Below, in pieces: positions 45,482-54,911 of a stretch of 64,000 nt of DNA. Origin of the DNA: Trichormus sp. M33_DOE_039. GTDB lineage: Bacteria; Cyanobacteriota; Cyanobacteriia; Cyanobacteriales; Nostocaceae. Made by a program: the position numbers and the translations under genes. The DNA lies in the NCBI GenBank assembly GCA_015296085.1, contig DVDT01000004.1, positions 186,001-250,000 of the forward strand, in the 5' to 3' direction. Numbering within the stretch: position 1 is the first letter of the stretch; every line of letters begins with the position of its first letter. Below the pieces are notes generated by a model, which ran no database searches, had not been told where the DNA came from, and was given only the letters and a program-made list of their open reading frames with translations.

Positions 45482-45883
45482 ATGCTGAAATTAACTTACA
45501 CCGAAAGCAGTTTTTATTTGGAGTACCTTGCTTTATCTTTAGAGGAGTGGGTGAAAACGCGCGTAATTTTGGCACTACGTGTGGGTCAAGGCGTGTGTGT
45601 TGAACCTAGTACTGCTTCCTTTTTGCTACCTGCGGATTTGCCAGGAATTGAAGCACTTAAGGCAGAAACTAGATTTGCTGACAGAGAAATCATTGATGTG
45701 TCAACTAGTGATGCTGAGTATGTGGAAATTACTCTGCGGGGATATTGGTTATCAAATGGTGCTGAAAATGCGGATGGTGTGTTCGTCACCGTAATTAGCG
45801 ATGCGCCTAATTCACGCACAGAACTATTTGTATACAAACTCTGGCAGGATGCACAAGCTTGTGCTTCTGTGATGAGTGAATAA
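45482..45883 (+). CDS. Hypothetical protein, alr-type cyanobacterial family
   Basis: A 133-residue soluble protein. It opens MLKLTYTESSFYLEYLALSLEEW, has ALRVGQGVCVEPSTASFLLP and EITLRGYWLSNGAENADGVFV. No motif of known function. AAGGA precedes the ATG closely. It follows the HNH remnant by 16 bases and may once have been transcribed with it. Composition is normal, so it seems to be a live gene. Confidence 0.6.
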   Translation: MLKLTYTESSFYLEYLALSLEEWVKTRVILALRVGQGVCVEPSTASFLLPADLPGIEALKAETRFADREIIDVSTSDAEYVEITLRGYWLSNGAENADGVFVTVISDAPNSRTELFVYKLWQDAQACASVMSE

Positions 45884-45959
45884 TGGGAATGGGGCATGGG
45901 GAATTGGATTTTTATCCTCCCGCATCCCCATCTCATCCTGCTTTCCCATTGAGGATTCC

Positions 45960-46841
45960 CTATTCCCAATAAATATATTTTTTTTGTGCTTCTGAAAGTT
46001 GGTCAAAATATTTGACTAAAAACTCATTAGTTAAGTGAGAAGTTGTGTAGTGTAAATATTTTTCTCTCCAAGCAGTGTAATCAAAGAAGATGGCAAATCT
46101 ATCGTTATCAATTGGTGGTTTGCCACGATGAAAAATACTACTAGTGGCAGCAAAAATCACTGTGCCAGCAGACCCTGTACATGATTGATATTGGTCTGAA
46201 GATATGACACTTTGCATGGTTTTATTTGTAAGATAACCAGATTTGTAATGTAAAGATTTAGCTACTTCTGTAGTTAAAGATTGGGTAAGGTATTGGAATG
46301 GCCCAGTCCTTTCATCAACATCATTGATATAAATAATAATTTTTATAACTTGCCGATCTTCTTTATCTATGTGCCAAAGTCTTGATCCTTGTTCTAGTTG
46401 ATTAGCAATGTCTCTACGAAAATATGCACCATGATATGCTACTGGTAAACGTATACAATTTTCAATGATATTTAACAATCTTTGTTCTAATCCCCACAAG
46501 AATATTTCTGGATATGTAATCATTTGTGTAGCACTAGCATGAACTACGAATCCATGTTTTTGGACATTAATATCGGCTTTAATATTTGGTAATAGTTTTT
46601 GAGCTGCTTGTAGAATTTGAGGGCTAGATATGATACCCAACTCCTCTAAAGAAGTTATTGCTACGCCTTTATTTTGGATTTCTTTAACTATATTTAAGTC
46701 AGATTTGGAAAGAATTGGTAAATACGGGGTATGCTCTTGAATAGATTTTTGATAAGCAATATCAGCATGATATTTAATTAAAGGAAAATTTTGAATACTT
46801 CTGAATAGTTTATTTTGAATTTTATGGAAAAATCTAAACAT
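45960..46841 (-). CDS. Phytanoyl-CoA dioxygenase-like 2OG-Fe(II) oxygenase
   Basis: About 293 residues from the ATG at 46841 (MFRFFHKIQNKLF), or 314 from 46904. The jelly-roll core shows the iron ligands His and Asp in SRLWHIDKEDRQV and the distal His in IFHRGKPPI, with Arg eight residues later (NDRFAIFFDYT) for 2-oxoglutarate. INDVDERTGPFQYL is the typical PhyH inner strand. It would hydroxylate or otherwise oxidise a small molecule or lipid; the substrate is unknown. The composition is more AT-rich than nearby genes, which may hint at transfer. Confidence 0.8.
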   Translation of the reverse strand: MFRFFHKIQNKLFRSIQNFPLIKYHADIAYQKSIQEHTPYLPILSKSDLNIVKEIQNKGVAITSLEELGIISSPQILQAAQKLLPNIKADINVQKHGFVVHASATQMITYPEIFLWGLEQRLLNIIENCIRLPVAYHGAYFRRDIANQLEQGSRLWHIDKEDRQVIKIIIYINDVDERTGPFQYLTQSLTTEVAKSLHYKSGYLTNKTMQSVISSDQYQSCTGSAGTVIFAATSSIFHRGKPPIDNDRFAIFFDYTAWREKYLHYTTSHLTNEFLVKYFDQLSEAQKKYIYWE

Positions 46842-47159
46842 GAAAATATGTCCCGAAACTAATTGATCACAATAATTATTTACTCTGATTTTTTGAGCAA
46901 TCATTCAGGAATATATGATTTTTGTAAAATTAGCGATCGCTCATCAATACTTGATCATATTTTGATCACACTAAAGCTATATCAAGATACAATAATGATA
47001 TTGATGGAGAGTTTAAATATCCTGCTTTAGTTATAGATTTACAGGGAAATTGCTCAAGGTGTATACATGATTTGAATAGGTTTGTAGTCAACTTCTTTCT
47101 CCCTGATTGGCGGAGCATTCAAGTACTGACTAAAAACCTACAAAATATAAAGTTCGGTA

Positions 47160-47825
47160 TTAAATGCCCTTGAGTGCTAAAGTGAGTCCATCCCCCATCG
47201 GTAGAAGAGAAATTGTTACCCGATGATCATCATGTAACTTTTGATTGAAGCTACGGATAGCTTGGGTATTGGGGTCTTGTATTTGCGGATCAGCAACTTT
47301 CCCTGACCATAAAACATTATCAATGGCGATCAATCCACCAGGACGAATTAATTGCAATGTCAGTTCGTAATAATTGAGGTAATTTTCTTTGTCCGCATCA
47401 ATAAAAGCAAAATCAAATGTCTCGTTGTGTCCTTGTGCTAATAAGGTATCTAAAGTTTCTAAGGCAGGTGCTAATCGTAGGTCAATTTTATTCGCAACTC
47501 CTGCTGTTTGCCAATAGCGTTTGGCGATCGCTGTAAACTCTTCACTAACGTCACAAGCAATCAGCTGACCATCATCAGGTAATGACAAGGCGACAGCCAG
47601 CGAACTGTAACCAGTAAATACCCCTATTTCTAAAGTTTTTTTGGCTCTCATTAACTCCACTAGCAGTCTCATAAATTGTCCCTGTTCTGGAGAAATCTGC
47701 ATGATGGCGCGGGGATGGTTAGCGGTTTCCTCACGTAATTTTTGGAGAATTTCCGGTTCTCGGACAGAATTAGACAATAAGTAAGAGTGGAGTTGTTGAT
47801 CTAGTCCAATAGTTTGTGATGACAT
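47160..47825 (-). CDS. SAM-dependent O-methyltransferase (caffeoyl-CoA type)
   Basis: A 221-residue class-I O-methyltransferase. SAM motif I is LEIGVFTGYSSLAVAL; the metal-binding Asp are in FDFAFIDADKENY and the following LIAIDNVLWSGKVADP, both hallmarks of the cation-dependent family. It methylates catechol-like or hydroxylated small molecules. It is divergent from the lipoprotein gene. No biosynthetic cluster surrounds it, so the substrate is open. Confidence 0.93.
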   Translation of the reverse strand: MSSQTIGLDQQLHSYLLSNSVREPEILQKLREETANHPRAIMQISPEQGQFMRLLVELMRAKKTLEIGVFTGYSSLAVALSLPDDGQLIACDVSEEFTAIAKRYWQTAGVANKIDLRLAPALETLDTLLAQGHNETFDFAFIDADKENYLNYYELTLQLIRPGGLIAIDNVLWSGKVADPQIQDPNTQAIRSFNQKLHDDHRVTISLLPMGDGLTLALKGI

Positions 47826-47888
47826 AGTAAATTAGGTAGTTTTCGGTATCTTCCGTTATACTATCGCTGACAAATCATCAAAAGTAAC

Positions 47889-48296
47889 ATGGTGCGGTTT
47901 GTTTTAACAGCAGTTTTGCTGATGCTATTGGTCGGTTGTGGCAATATTGGATTGTTACCAACTAGCGAGTTAGTGCAGAAAGCGATCGCACTCCAGCTAG
48001 AACAAACCCAACAGCAACTCAATCAGCAGTTGGATCTCAAGTTCCAAGGTTTTAAAATTCAACATCTAAAAATTCGCCAGGAACAATCCCTGACGATTGA
48101 AAATTTACCAGCTTTCCGAGTCAAGGGAGACTATGACTTAGTTTTTCAACTACCCAAGAGACAGTTGAAAAAACTGCAACAACCCTTTGAAGTGTATTTA
48201 CAAATTCAACAAGAGGGTAAGACTTGGCGATTGCTGTTACCAAGTAAGGATAGTCCCAATGGTCAAACTGTTTGGCGTAGTTACCTGATTCTCTAG
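47889..48296 (+). CDS. Small lipoprotein, hypothetical
   Basis: A 135-residue protein with a classical lipoprotein signal (MVRFVLTAVLLMLLVGC, lipobox LVGC at about 14-17). The mature part is Gln- and Leu-rich (LEQTQQQLNQQLDLKFQG), followed by beta strands (QHLKIRQEQSLTIENLPAF) and a C-terminal WRLLLPS. No family recognised. It is probably attached to a membrane facing the periplasm. Confidence 0.65.
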   Translation: MVRFVLTAVLLMLLVGCGNIGLLPTSELVQKAIALQLEQTQQQLNQQLDLKFQGFKIQHLKIRQEQSLTIENLPAFRVKGDYDLVFQLPKRQLKKLQQPFEVYLQIQQEGKTWRLLLPSKDSPNGQTVWRSYLIL

Positions 48297-48357
48297 ATAA
48301 TATATGCAGCTAAAAAAAGCATCACAAAGTTTTCCGTAGAAATGCCATAGCCTGCAC

Positions 48358-49167
48358 ATGATTAAGGTGATAGTTTCACTAAAATCACGGCATATGTATA
48401 TAAATTTTTTTATTAGTTCGATTGCGGGAATTGTTGCTGTAGTGCTGCTAGCTTTTGGGTTGCTGCAATGGTTTCATGTTCCATCTGGAAACTTTCTGGA
48501 TTGGGTAATTGGGGGTGCAAGTTTTTGGTGGTTGTTAGTAATTGTCACTGTTCCTTGGAATATCCACTTTCAAGCCAAGCAAGTTTTAGCGGAAGCAGCA
48601 CAATCAATTGACAAACAAATTCCTGTAGACGAAAAACAAGTGAATTATGTCCAGATTTTAGCCAAGCGATCGCTGTGGCTGGCTTTGGCTTTACACTTAT
48701 TGTCCACCATTGGTCTTTATACTCTCGCGGCTACAGGTATTAGTGCTGTTGGGTATATCAGTTCTGGTGCGGCTTTGTTATTAACTATCTTACGTCCAGC
48801 CATTCGCGCTTATGAATATTTATACGCCAGGCTAACTATGATTAGCCAAGAATGGAAGTATCCCCGTGAAGATATTATGGAACTGCGTCAGCGTTTTGAC
48901 GAACTAGAACGCAAAATTCAAGTGTTAGAAGACCAACTCAATCTAGAACAAACGTACTCATTTGCAGCAACACAACAACGCTTTGCGGATGAAACTCGCA
49001 AAGATTTAGCCAAAATTGCAGCTAATTTAGAAGAATTTCGGGCGACCAATCAGACCGAACATGACCGATTAGCAAGGGATGCACGGAATGCGATCGCGCA
49101 ACTGTCCACAGATGGTCAATTTTTGGATCATGTCCGCGAAATCATTAGGTTTTTTAAGACAGCCTAA
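48358..49167 (+). CDS. Membrane protein with C-terminal coiled coil
   Basis: A 269-residue protein; an internal ATG at 48391 is the other start. About four hydrophobic segments (about 13-35, 45-65, 105-125, 128-145) are followed by a long charged helical region (about 165-265; QRFDELERKIQVLEDQLNLEQ) that should form a coiled coil. No known domain. It stands 61 bases after the lipoprotein gene on the same strand, so they may be co-transcribed. Confidence 0.6.
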   Translation: MIKVIVSLKSRHMYINFFISSIAGIVAVVLLAFGLLQWFHVPSGNFLDWVIGGASFWWLLVIVTVPWNIHFQAKQVLAEAAQSIDKQIPVDEKQVNYVQILAKRSLWLALALHLLSTIGLYTLAATGISAVGYISSGAALLLTILRPAIRAYEYLYARLTMISQEWKYPREDIMELRQRFDELERKIQVLEDQLNLEQTYSFAATQQRFADETRKDLAKIAANLEEFRATNQTEHDRLARDARNAIAQLSTDGQFLDHVREIIRFFKTA

Positions 49168-49443
49168 TGAATACTGCGAATAGCGAGTTATATATATCAC
49201 ACCTGTTTCTTTACGTCTTGTACCTAAAGATAGAAAATAAAGGTTAACCAAAACTTAACTAGGTTAATCTTTAAAGGTTATTTAAGCATGAAAACCAAAA
49301 ATTAAGATTTGGGCAGTTTTGGAGTTTTTAATTCTAGGGTTCACAAGCCTTACATTCTTAAACGCTCCCAAAACAGTTTCATCGCTTAATTCCTCAAGAT
49401 TTAAAATAACCCGCCAATTTATTTGCAGTGCAACTGAGGTCAA

Positions 49444-50466
49444 ATGACGCAATCTTGCAATTCGGTCAAAGAGTGGGAAGAACGTCGTGATACAGCCAAT
49501 AGCTACTATAAGCAGGGGAAATTTCAAGAATATCTTGATTTAGTCAAGGAAAATTTACAGTTAGCTAGAACCATTGCAGACCGAGCCAGAGAAGGGCATA
49601 CATTAAATGACATGGGTTTAGCTTATCTTGGTTGTTGTCAGCTACCACAAGCATTAGAGTCCTTTCATCAGGCTTTAGCTGTTGCAGTTGAGATTGGTAA
49701 CTTGCAAGCAGAAGCAACAGCATTGAGCAATGTCGGCTCTACTTATAATCGCATGGGAAGGATTTCTCAAGCGTTGGAATATCTAGACAAAGCCACGGAA
49801 ATTTTTCGGCAATTAGAAGATACTCCAGGAGAAATTTCCACGCTTAATGATGTCGCCCTAATTCATATCAGATTGGGTGAACCAAAACGGGCTTTATTGC
49901 TACAAAACCAAATTTTAGCAATGCGGCGATTTTTAGGAGACTTTTCTGGTGAGGCAACAACCCTCAATGGGATTGGATTTGCCTACAGCATTTTAGGCAA
50001 TCATGAAAAAGCTCTAGAATTTTTACAAGCAGCATTGCCAATTCAAAAGGCAACTAAGAATGTTGCGGGTGAAGCGATTACCTTAAACAACATTGCCTCT
50101 ATTTATATAGATATAGGACAACCCAAACAAGCATTACTGCTCTATCATCAAGTGCTTTTATCACGGCGTGATATGGGCGATCGCTCCGGCGAGGCGAACA
50201 CTCTTAACAATATTGGTTATATCTACAATCATCTAGATATTCATCGCAAAGCACTAAAATTCTACAGACAAGCCGTAGAAATTTATCAGCAACAGGGTGA
50301 TGTTCTCGGTGAGATTGCGACTTTGCTCAATATGGGTAGCCTTTATGCCAAAACCAAACGTAAAAGTCTAGCACGAGTGTGTTATCAAAACGCTCAACAA
50401 TTAGCAGACGACATTGCAGACCCAAATATCCAAAAAAAGGTCAAGCAGTTTATCGATGCGCTTTAG
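49444..50466 (+). CDS. TPR-repeat protein
   Basis: A 340-residue soluble protein built from about seven tetratricopeptide repeats of 40 residues, the longer kind seen in Rap/LGN/kinesin-light-chain proteins. Each repeat carries the pattern GEAxTLNNIGxIYxxxG, for example at about 165, 205 and 245. No enzyme or membrane segment. TPR proteins bind partner proteins; the partner is unknown. Confidence 0.85.
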   Translation: MTQSCNSVKEWEERRDTANSYYKQGKFQEYLDLVKENLQLARTIADRAREGHTLNDMGLAYLGCCQLPQALESFHQALAVAVEIGNLQAEATALSNVGSTYNRMGRISQALEYLDKATEIFRQLEDTPGEISTLNDVALIHIRLGEPKRALLLQNQILAMRRFLGDFSGEATTLNGIGFAYSILGNHEKALEFLQAALPIQKATKNVAGEAITLNNIASIYIDIGQPKQALLLYHQVLLSRRDMGDRSGEANTLNNIGYIYNHLDIHRKALKFYRQAVEIYQQQGDVLGEIATLLNMGSLYAKTKRKSLARVCYQNAQQLADDIADPNIQKKVKQFIDAL

Positions 50467-50540
50467 CTAATAGTCATTAGTCATTGGGTATTATTCACAT
50501 CCTCTTATCTCTCCAATACCCAATGCCCCATACCCAATCC

Positions 50541-51905
50541 CTATCTGTTAGGATTTAAAAATCCGGCTGAATAATACAGGCGTTTGAGCATGGCGTTAAT
50601 TTTTGTGCCGTAGTCTAAATCAGCTGACCAGCGTCCTGAGAGTTGTTCAATAAGTGGGGCTACGCCACGGGTGACAAATCTAAATCTGGGATCTACCACT
50701 TCATTCACTAGGGGTTCAAGACTAGCGTAGGCTTTGAGATGTTGAATATGCGCCCTGACTCCAATTCTGGCACTAGGAAAAGTGGCAGCTTCAGCCCCAC
50801 CACCAATAGATCCTAAGCCTGCAAAGTTATTTTGCTCAGGTTTTAAGTCTCCACCAAAACGTAAAAATCCAGTTTCTAAGCACATTTGACAAAAGGCAAC
50901 GTCATAATTTACACCCTCTATAGTTCCCTCTTCTCTATAGAGTTTGGGTAAATCAGGAAACTGGGTTAAAGCATTTTCATTGTTATTTCTTAAAAATAGT
51001 TGTAGTTCCACTTCGGAAGTATTGCCATTTGACATGATTTTGTCAAATTGTCCAGGGCAAATTACCAAATTAGAGCGCAATGTCACAGTGCGAGTGTTTG
51101 CGTCCCAACCAACTGCAACATTAAAATCCCGCAACTCCACAGCTTTGACATAGACTATTTTGCGATAGGTAATCCGATTGACATTGGGGGCTTTTGACAA
51201 GTCAATCCGCAAACGATCTACTAAATCGATGGGAATATAGGCATTTCCATTGACTAAAATGCCTTGCTCGGAGTAGCTTTGCCCGTTAATGTTGATGTTG
51301 ATGGGTGGATAATTAGGATCGGCGGGAGTGCCTGGGGCGGGGTCAATTACACGACTCCAAGATGCTAAACCATCAGCAATCCCTAAAGCGAAATCGCGGC
51401 GACGAGTTTGCAGCAAAGCCCGATCATCTGGATTACTGATAAAGCCTATTTGTAATAATAAAGAAGCGATCGCAATTTGCCGACAAAAGGCTAAATTCCC
51501 CAAACCACTCTCGGTATCTGGTTTTACACCCCGGTTTGGCAGTTGAGGAACGCGGCGCAACAGTCCCACTAACAACAGTTCGCCATTACTCCGACGTTCA
51601 TTGTTATTAGCAATGTGAAACACACTCGCTCCCCGCACAGTCGGACTATTAGCAGCGTCAGCATGAATTTCTAAAGCTACATCACCGCGACGGACGCGAG
51701 AATTGATCCAGCTAATAGTACCCGCGGCACTCAGATCATCAGGAACAGCCAACACTTCCAAATTCCGCGATCGCAATTCGGTAACAATCAAATCACGCAG
51801 CAAAATCATTTCTCTAGCTTCTGTTGTCCCACCTGCGATCGCCCCTGGATCTATTCCTCCCGCCTCTTGGCCTCCGTGTGCTGCTGAAATAAAGATGCGC
51901 CCCAT
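50541..51905 (-). CDS. Cell-wall hydrolase: amidase_3 with a C-terminal glucosaminidase domain
   Basis: A 454-residue protein. The N-terminal amidase_3 domain (about 1-185) has the zinc ligands H10 (SAAHGG), E29 (GTTEAREM) and H81 (LEIHADA). The catalytic Glu that normally stands in the closing V-E-x-G-F motif is Gln152 (LLLQIGFISNPDD). A middle copper-amine-oxidase-N-like domain (about 200-285, INGQSYSEQGILVNGNAYIP) follows, and the C-terminal part (about 300-440) with EEGTIEGVNYDVAFCQMCLETG and NNFAGLGSIGGG is a glucosaminidase-type lysozyme fold with the likely catalytic Glu. No signal peptide is visible, so export is unclear. Confidence 0.85.
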   Translation of the reverse strand: MGRIFISAAHGGQEAGGIDPGAIAGGTTEAREMILLRDLIVTELRSRNLEVLAVPDDLSAAGTISWINSRVRRGDVALEIHADAANSPTVRGASVFHIANNNERRSNGELLLVGLLRRVPQLPNRGVKPDTESGLGNLAFCRQIAIASLLLQIGFISNPDDRALLQTRRRDFALGIADGLASWSRVIDPAPGTPADPNYPPINININGQSYSEQGILVNGNAYIPIDLVDRLRIDLSKAPNVNRITYRKIVYVKAVELRDFNVAVGWDANTRTVTLRSNLVICPGQFDKIMSNGNTSEVELQLFLRNNNENALTQFPDLPKLYREEGTIEGVNYDVAFCQMCLETGFLRFGGDLKPEQNNFAGLGSIGGGAEAATFPSARIGVRAHIQHLKAYASLEPLVNEVVDPRFRFVTRGVAPLIEQLSGRWSADLDYGTKINAMLKRLYYSAGFLNPNR

Positions 51906-52012
51906 TGACCGTATTTCCTCTTAATAAAATTAAGTGTAAGCAATTCTATACAATATTCTTGATTCGGCAACAACAATATAATATCCATGAGAGAAGATTT
52001 ATAGTAGGCAGG

Positions 52013-52130
52013 GAGCAATGCGGTCTTCTCTTCGAGACGCTCCGCGAAGGGCTTTGCGCCGAAGTTCATATCGGAGGAAACCTCCGCTCTGACTTCTCCC
52101 CAAGTAGAGCAATTGCGGAAGAGGGCATTG
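52013..52130. repeat. Dispersed repeat element upstream of dnaG
   Basis: It includes GAGCAATGCGGTCTTCTCTT, CGAGACGCTCCGCGAAGGGC, GAGGAAACCTCCGCTCTGAC and GAGCAATTGCGGAAG. The GAGCAATTGCGG block is shared in form with about 27461 and (reversed) 63717. It looks like another member of the repeat family with the GCAGTGCGGTCTT core. Confidence 0.6.
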
Positions 52131-52159
52131 GAGAAAACAACTAATGACTAATGACTAAT

Positions 52160-54073
52160 ATGCAAATTCCGCGCTTACATCCAGACACAATTGAAGAAAT
52201 TAAACATCGCGCTGATATTGTGGATGTTGTATCAGAATATGTGGTGCTACGGAAGCGCGGTAAAGATTTTGTAGGGTTGTGTCCTTTCCACGATGAAAAA
52301 AGTCCTAGTTTTACTGTCAGCTCCAATAAGCAGATGTATTATTGCTTTGGCTGTCAAGCTGGGGGTAATGCCATTAAGTTTTTGATGGATTTGGGTAAGC
52401 ACTCTTTTGCTGAGGTGGTGCTAGATTTAGCACGGCGTTACCAAGTACCTGTGAAAACTCTTGAACCAGAGCAACGCCAAGAATTACAGCGTCAACTGTC
52501 ATTGCGGGAACAGTTGTATGAGGTGTTGGCTTCAGCGGCACAGTTTTATCAACACGCTTTGCGTCAATCTCAAGGACAAGCGGCACTACAATATTTACGT
52601 AGCGATCGCCTGTTTAATGAAGCTACTATCCAGCAGTTTGGTTTGGGTTACGCGCCTCCTGCTTGGGAAACTCTCCACCGCTATTTGGTTGAAGATAAGC
52701 ATTATCCGGTGCAGTTGGTGGAAAAAGCAGGTTTAATTAAACCTCGCAAGGAAGGAAGCGGGTATTATGATGTATTTCGCGATCGCTTGATGATTCCGAT
52801 TCGGGATGTGCAAGGGCGGGTAATTGGTTTTGGTGGGAGAACTCTTAGTGATGAACAGCCGAAATATTTAAATTCGCCAGAAACCGAGTTATTTAATAAA
52901 GGCAAAACTTTATTCGCCTTAGATCACGCTAAAGCTGGGATTTCGCAGCTTGATCAAGCGGTGGTAGTGGAGGGATATTTTGATGCGATCGCTCTCCATG
53001 CTGCGGGAATTAATAATGCTGTCGCCTCTCTGGGTACAGCGTTGAGTTTGGAACAAGTCAGATTGATGTTACGCTATACCGATTCCAAACAATTGGTACT
53101 TAATTTTGATGCTGATAAAGCCGGAACAAATGCAGCCGAACGAGCCATTGGGGAAATCGCTGATTTAGCTTATAAGGGTGAAGTGCAACTGAAAATTCTC
53201 AATATCCCCGATGGCAAAGATGCTGATGAATATTTGCGTTCTCATAGCCGGGAAGACTATGAACAACTATTAGTAAATGCGCCTCTATGGATAGATTGGC
53301 AAATTCAGCAAATTATTAAAGACCGTAACTTGAAACAAGCTACCGATTTTCAACAAGTTACACAACAAATAGTCAAATTACTCAAAAATATAGTTAATGG
53401 TGATACGCGTAACTATTATGTTTCTCACTGTGCAGAGATTCTCAGCTTAGGTGATACCAGAATCATACCCCTGAGAGTTGAGAATCTCTTAACTCAAATT
53501 TCTTCGTCTACACTGACACATTCTCAGCCTGTTGGTATCAAGCGAACAGGAAATATCGGCAAACTTTCTCCACTCCCTACTACCGAAAGAGGCTTGCTAG
53601 AATTAGCAGAAGCTTTGTTACTGCGGATTTATTTGCATTGCACTGAACAACGTCAAGCTATTTTTACAGCTTTAGAAGAAAGAGGATTGGAATTTAGCCT
53701 ATCTCACCATCGATTTTTGTGGCGAGAGATTTTAGAGATGAATGGAGAGCAAATAGATTTAATTTCGAGTTTACAAGATAGATATTTAGAATTAGCTGAA
53801 GATATCAGTTTAATTGCCCATTTGTTTTATTTAAATGAGACAAGTAAGAAAGAAATTATGCGTACTCCGCAAGTGGTGCAAGCTGCGATCGCTTGCATAG
53901 AAAGAGTGCTAAGAGAGAAGCGTTATCGCCACTTTTTGGAACTTTGGCAAGAGACAGATCCAGACACAGAACCAGAAAAATGGCAGTCTTATTATCAAGC
54001 GTTCTATACCGAAAAATTGAAGCTACAAGAATTAGATAGAGAGCGGCAATTTTCCATCACCGAACTTTTGTAA
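52160..54073 (+). CDS. dnaG: DNA primase
   Basis: A 637-residue primase that makes RNA primers at the replication fork. The N-terminal zinc site is C41, H44, C62, C65. The RNA-polymerase core follows, with the basic DVFRDRLMIPIRDVQGRVIGFGGR motif and the TOPRIM acids in VVVEGYFDAIAL and LNFDADKAGT. The C-terminal part binds DnaB helicase. The ATG at 52160 is preferred; an ATG nine bases earlier lies inside a heptanucleotide repeat (TAATGAC) and adds only three residues. Confidence 0.97.
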   Translation: MQIPRLHPDTIEEIKHRADIVDVVSEYVVLRKRGKDFVGLCPFHDEKSPSFTVSSNKQMYYCFGCQAGGNAIKFLMDLGKHSFAEVVLDLARRYQVPVKTLEPEQRQELQRQLSLREQLYEVLASAAQFYQHALRQSQGQAALQYLRSDRLFNEATIQQFGLGYAPPAWETLHRYLVEDKHYPVQLVEKAGLIKPRKEGSGYYDVFRDRLMIPIRDVQGRVIGFGGRTLSDEQPKYLNSPETELFNKGKTLFALDHAKAGISQLDQAVVVEGYFDAIALHAAGINNAVASLGTALSLEQVRLMLRYTDSKQLVLNFDADKAGTNAAERAIGEIADLAYKGEVQLKILNIPDGKDADEYLRSHSREDYEQLLVNAPLWIDWQIQQIIKDRNLKQATDFQQVTQQIVKLLKNIVNGDTRNYYVSHCAEILSLGDTRIIPLRVENLLTQISSSTLTHSQPVGIKRTGNIGKLSPLPTTERGLLELAEALLLRIYLHCTEQRQAIFTALEERGLEFSLSHHRFLWREILEMNGEQIDLISSLQDRYLELAEDISLIAHLFYLNETSKKEIMRTPQVVQAAIACIERVLREKRYRHFLELWQETDPDTEPEKWQSYYQAFYTEKLKLQELDRERQFSITELL

Positions 54074-54077
54074 TCAA

Positions 54078-54911
54078 TTATTTTTGCTGCTGTGTTTGGT
54101 AGTTTTCAGCTACCTGTCTAACTTGCCCAATATCTAAACCTAGTTGCTCTGCTATCTGTTCTACGGTTGCACCTAAACTCAGCATGAAGGGTACAGATTC
54201 TAACTTACCTTCTAACTTACCTTCTAACTTACCCTCTAACTTACCTTCTAACTTACCCTCTTCTTTTGCTTCTTGATAGACTTTGGTCTGTTTTAAATCA
54301 CTTAAGCCTAACATTTGCTCAATCTCCTCTCTGCTAGCTTTGGGAAACTTGTAGATAATTATCGTCTCTATTAATTGTAGAATTTCTCGTTGGGTAATTG
54401 TATCCGTTATTTGTTGTCTAGCGAGGACTATTAACTCTGCGGTTTTCATCGCCGCAGTAGCTTCAGGTTCAATTACTAACTTGACTGTTTCTATACCTAT
54501 AGATTGTTCACCTATTGAATCTAACTCATCAAGATAGACACGTTTTACTCGTTGGGGTGTCAGCAATTCAATATATCTTGCTGTTTCTCCTATATCTACA
54601 CTTTTACTCGGATAAACTATCACTCCTTGCCAATTATTCAGTAATTCGGTTTTATCCAGATATAAGAATATTTCTGTAAAGAAACGTGAATATAATTTTC
54701 TGTCTGGTTGAAATTGAACCTCAACAAAATAAATCGGTAACGATGCTTCTAGGCTAGGGATAAACACCCCATCAATCCGAAACACTAGTTGCTTAACTTC
54801 AACTGACGAAAATTGATAGGTATTTGCTGTTGTTGGTGGTTGGTCGATGAGTTCAAAGAAAATACCGGGGAAGCTTTGGAATAATTGGTAAAATATGCTG
54901 TCTGTTTTCAC
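54078..54911 (-). CDS. DUF2887/Rpn-like protein with a tandem Glu-Gly-Lys-Leu repeat
   Basis: A 277-residue protein of the DUF2887 group. It begins DSIFYQLFQSFPGIFFEL and has YFVEVQFQPDRKLYSRFFTE, whose Asp...Glu-x-Gln pattern matches the PD-(D/E)XK nuclease core used by Rpn/transposase-like proteins. The C-terminal helix contains five copies of the tetrapeptide EGKL, encoded by a 12-base tandem repeat, followed by a segment resembling a helix-turn-helix (ATVEQIAEQLGLDIGQVRQVAE). It converges on dnaG, with four bases between the stops. Function inferred from family. Confidence 0.75.
   Translation of the reverse strand: MKTDSIFYQLFQSFPGIFFELIDQPPTTANTYQFSSVEVKQLVFRIDGVFIPSLEASLPIYFVEVQFQPDRKLYSRFFTEIFLYLDKTELLNNWQGVIVYPSKSVDIGETARYIELLTPQRVKRVYLDELDSIGEQSIGIETVKLVIEPEATAAMKTAELIVLARQQITDTITQREILQLIETIIIYKFPKASREEIEQMLGLSDLKQTKVYQEAKEEGKLEGKLEGKLEGKLEGKLESVPFMLSLGATVEQIAEQLGLDIGQVRQVAENYQTQQQK
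54198..54257. repeat. 12-bp tandem repeat within a coding region
   Basis: Five units of (T/C)TCTAACTTACC on the plus strand, coding (EGKL)n on the minus strand. The 12-base unit keeps the reading frame whatever the copy number. Confidence 0.9.
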
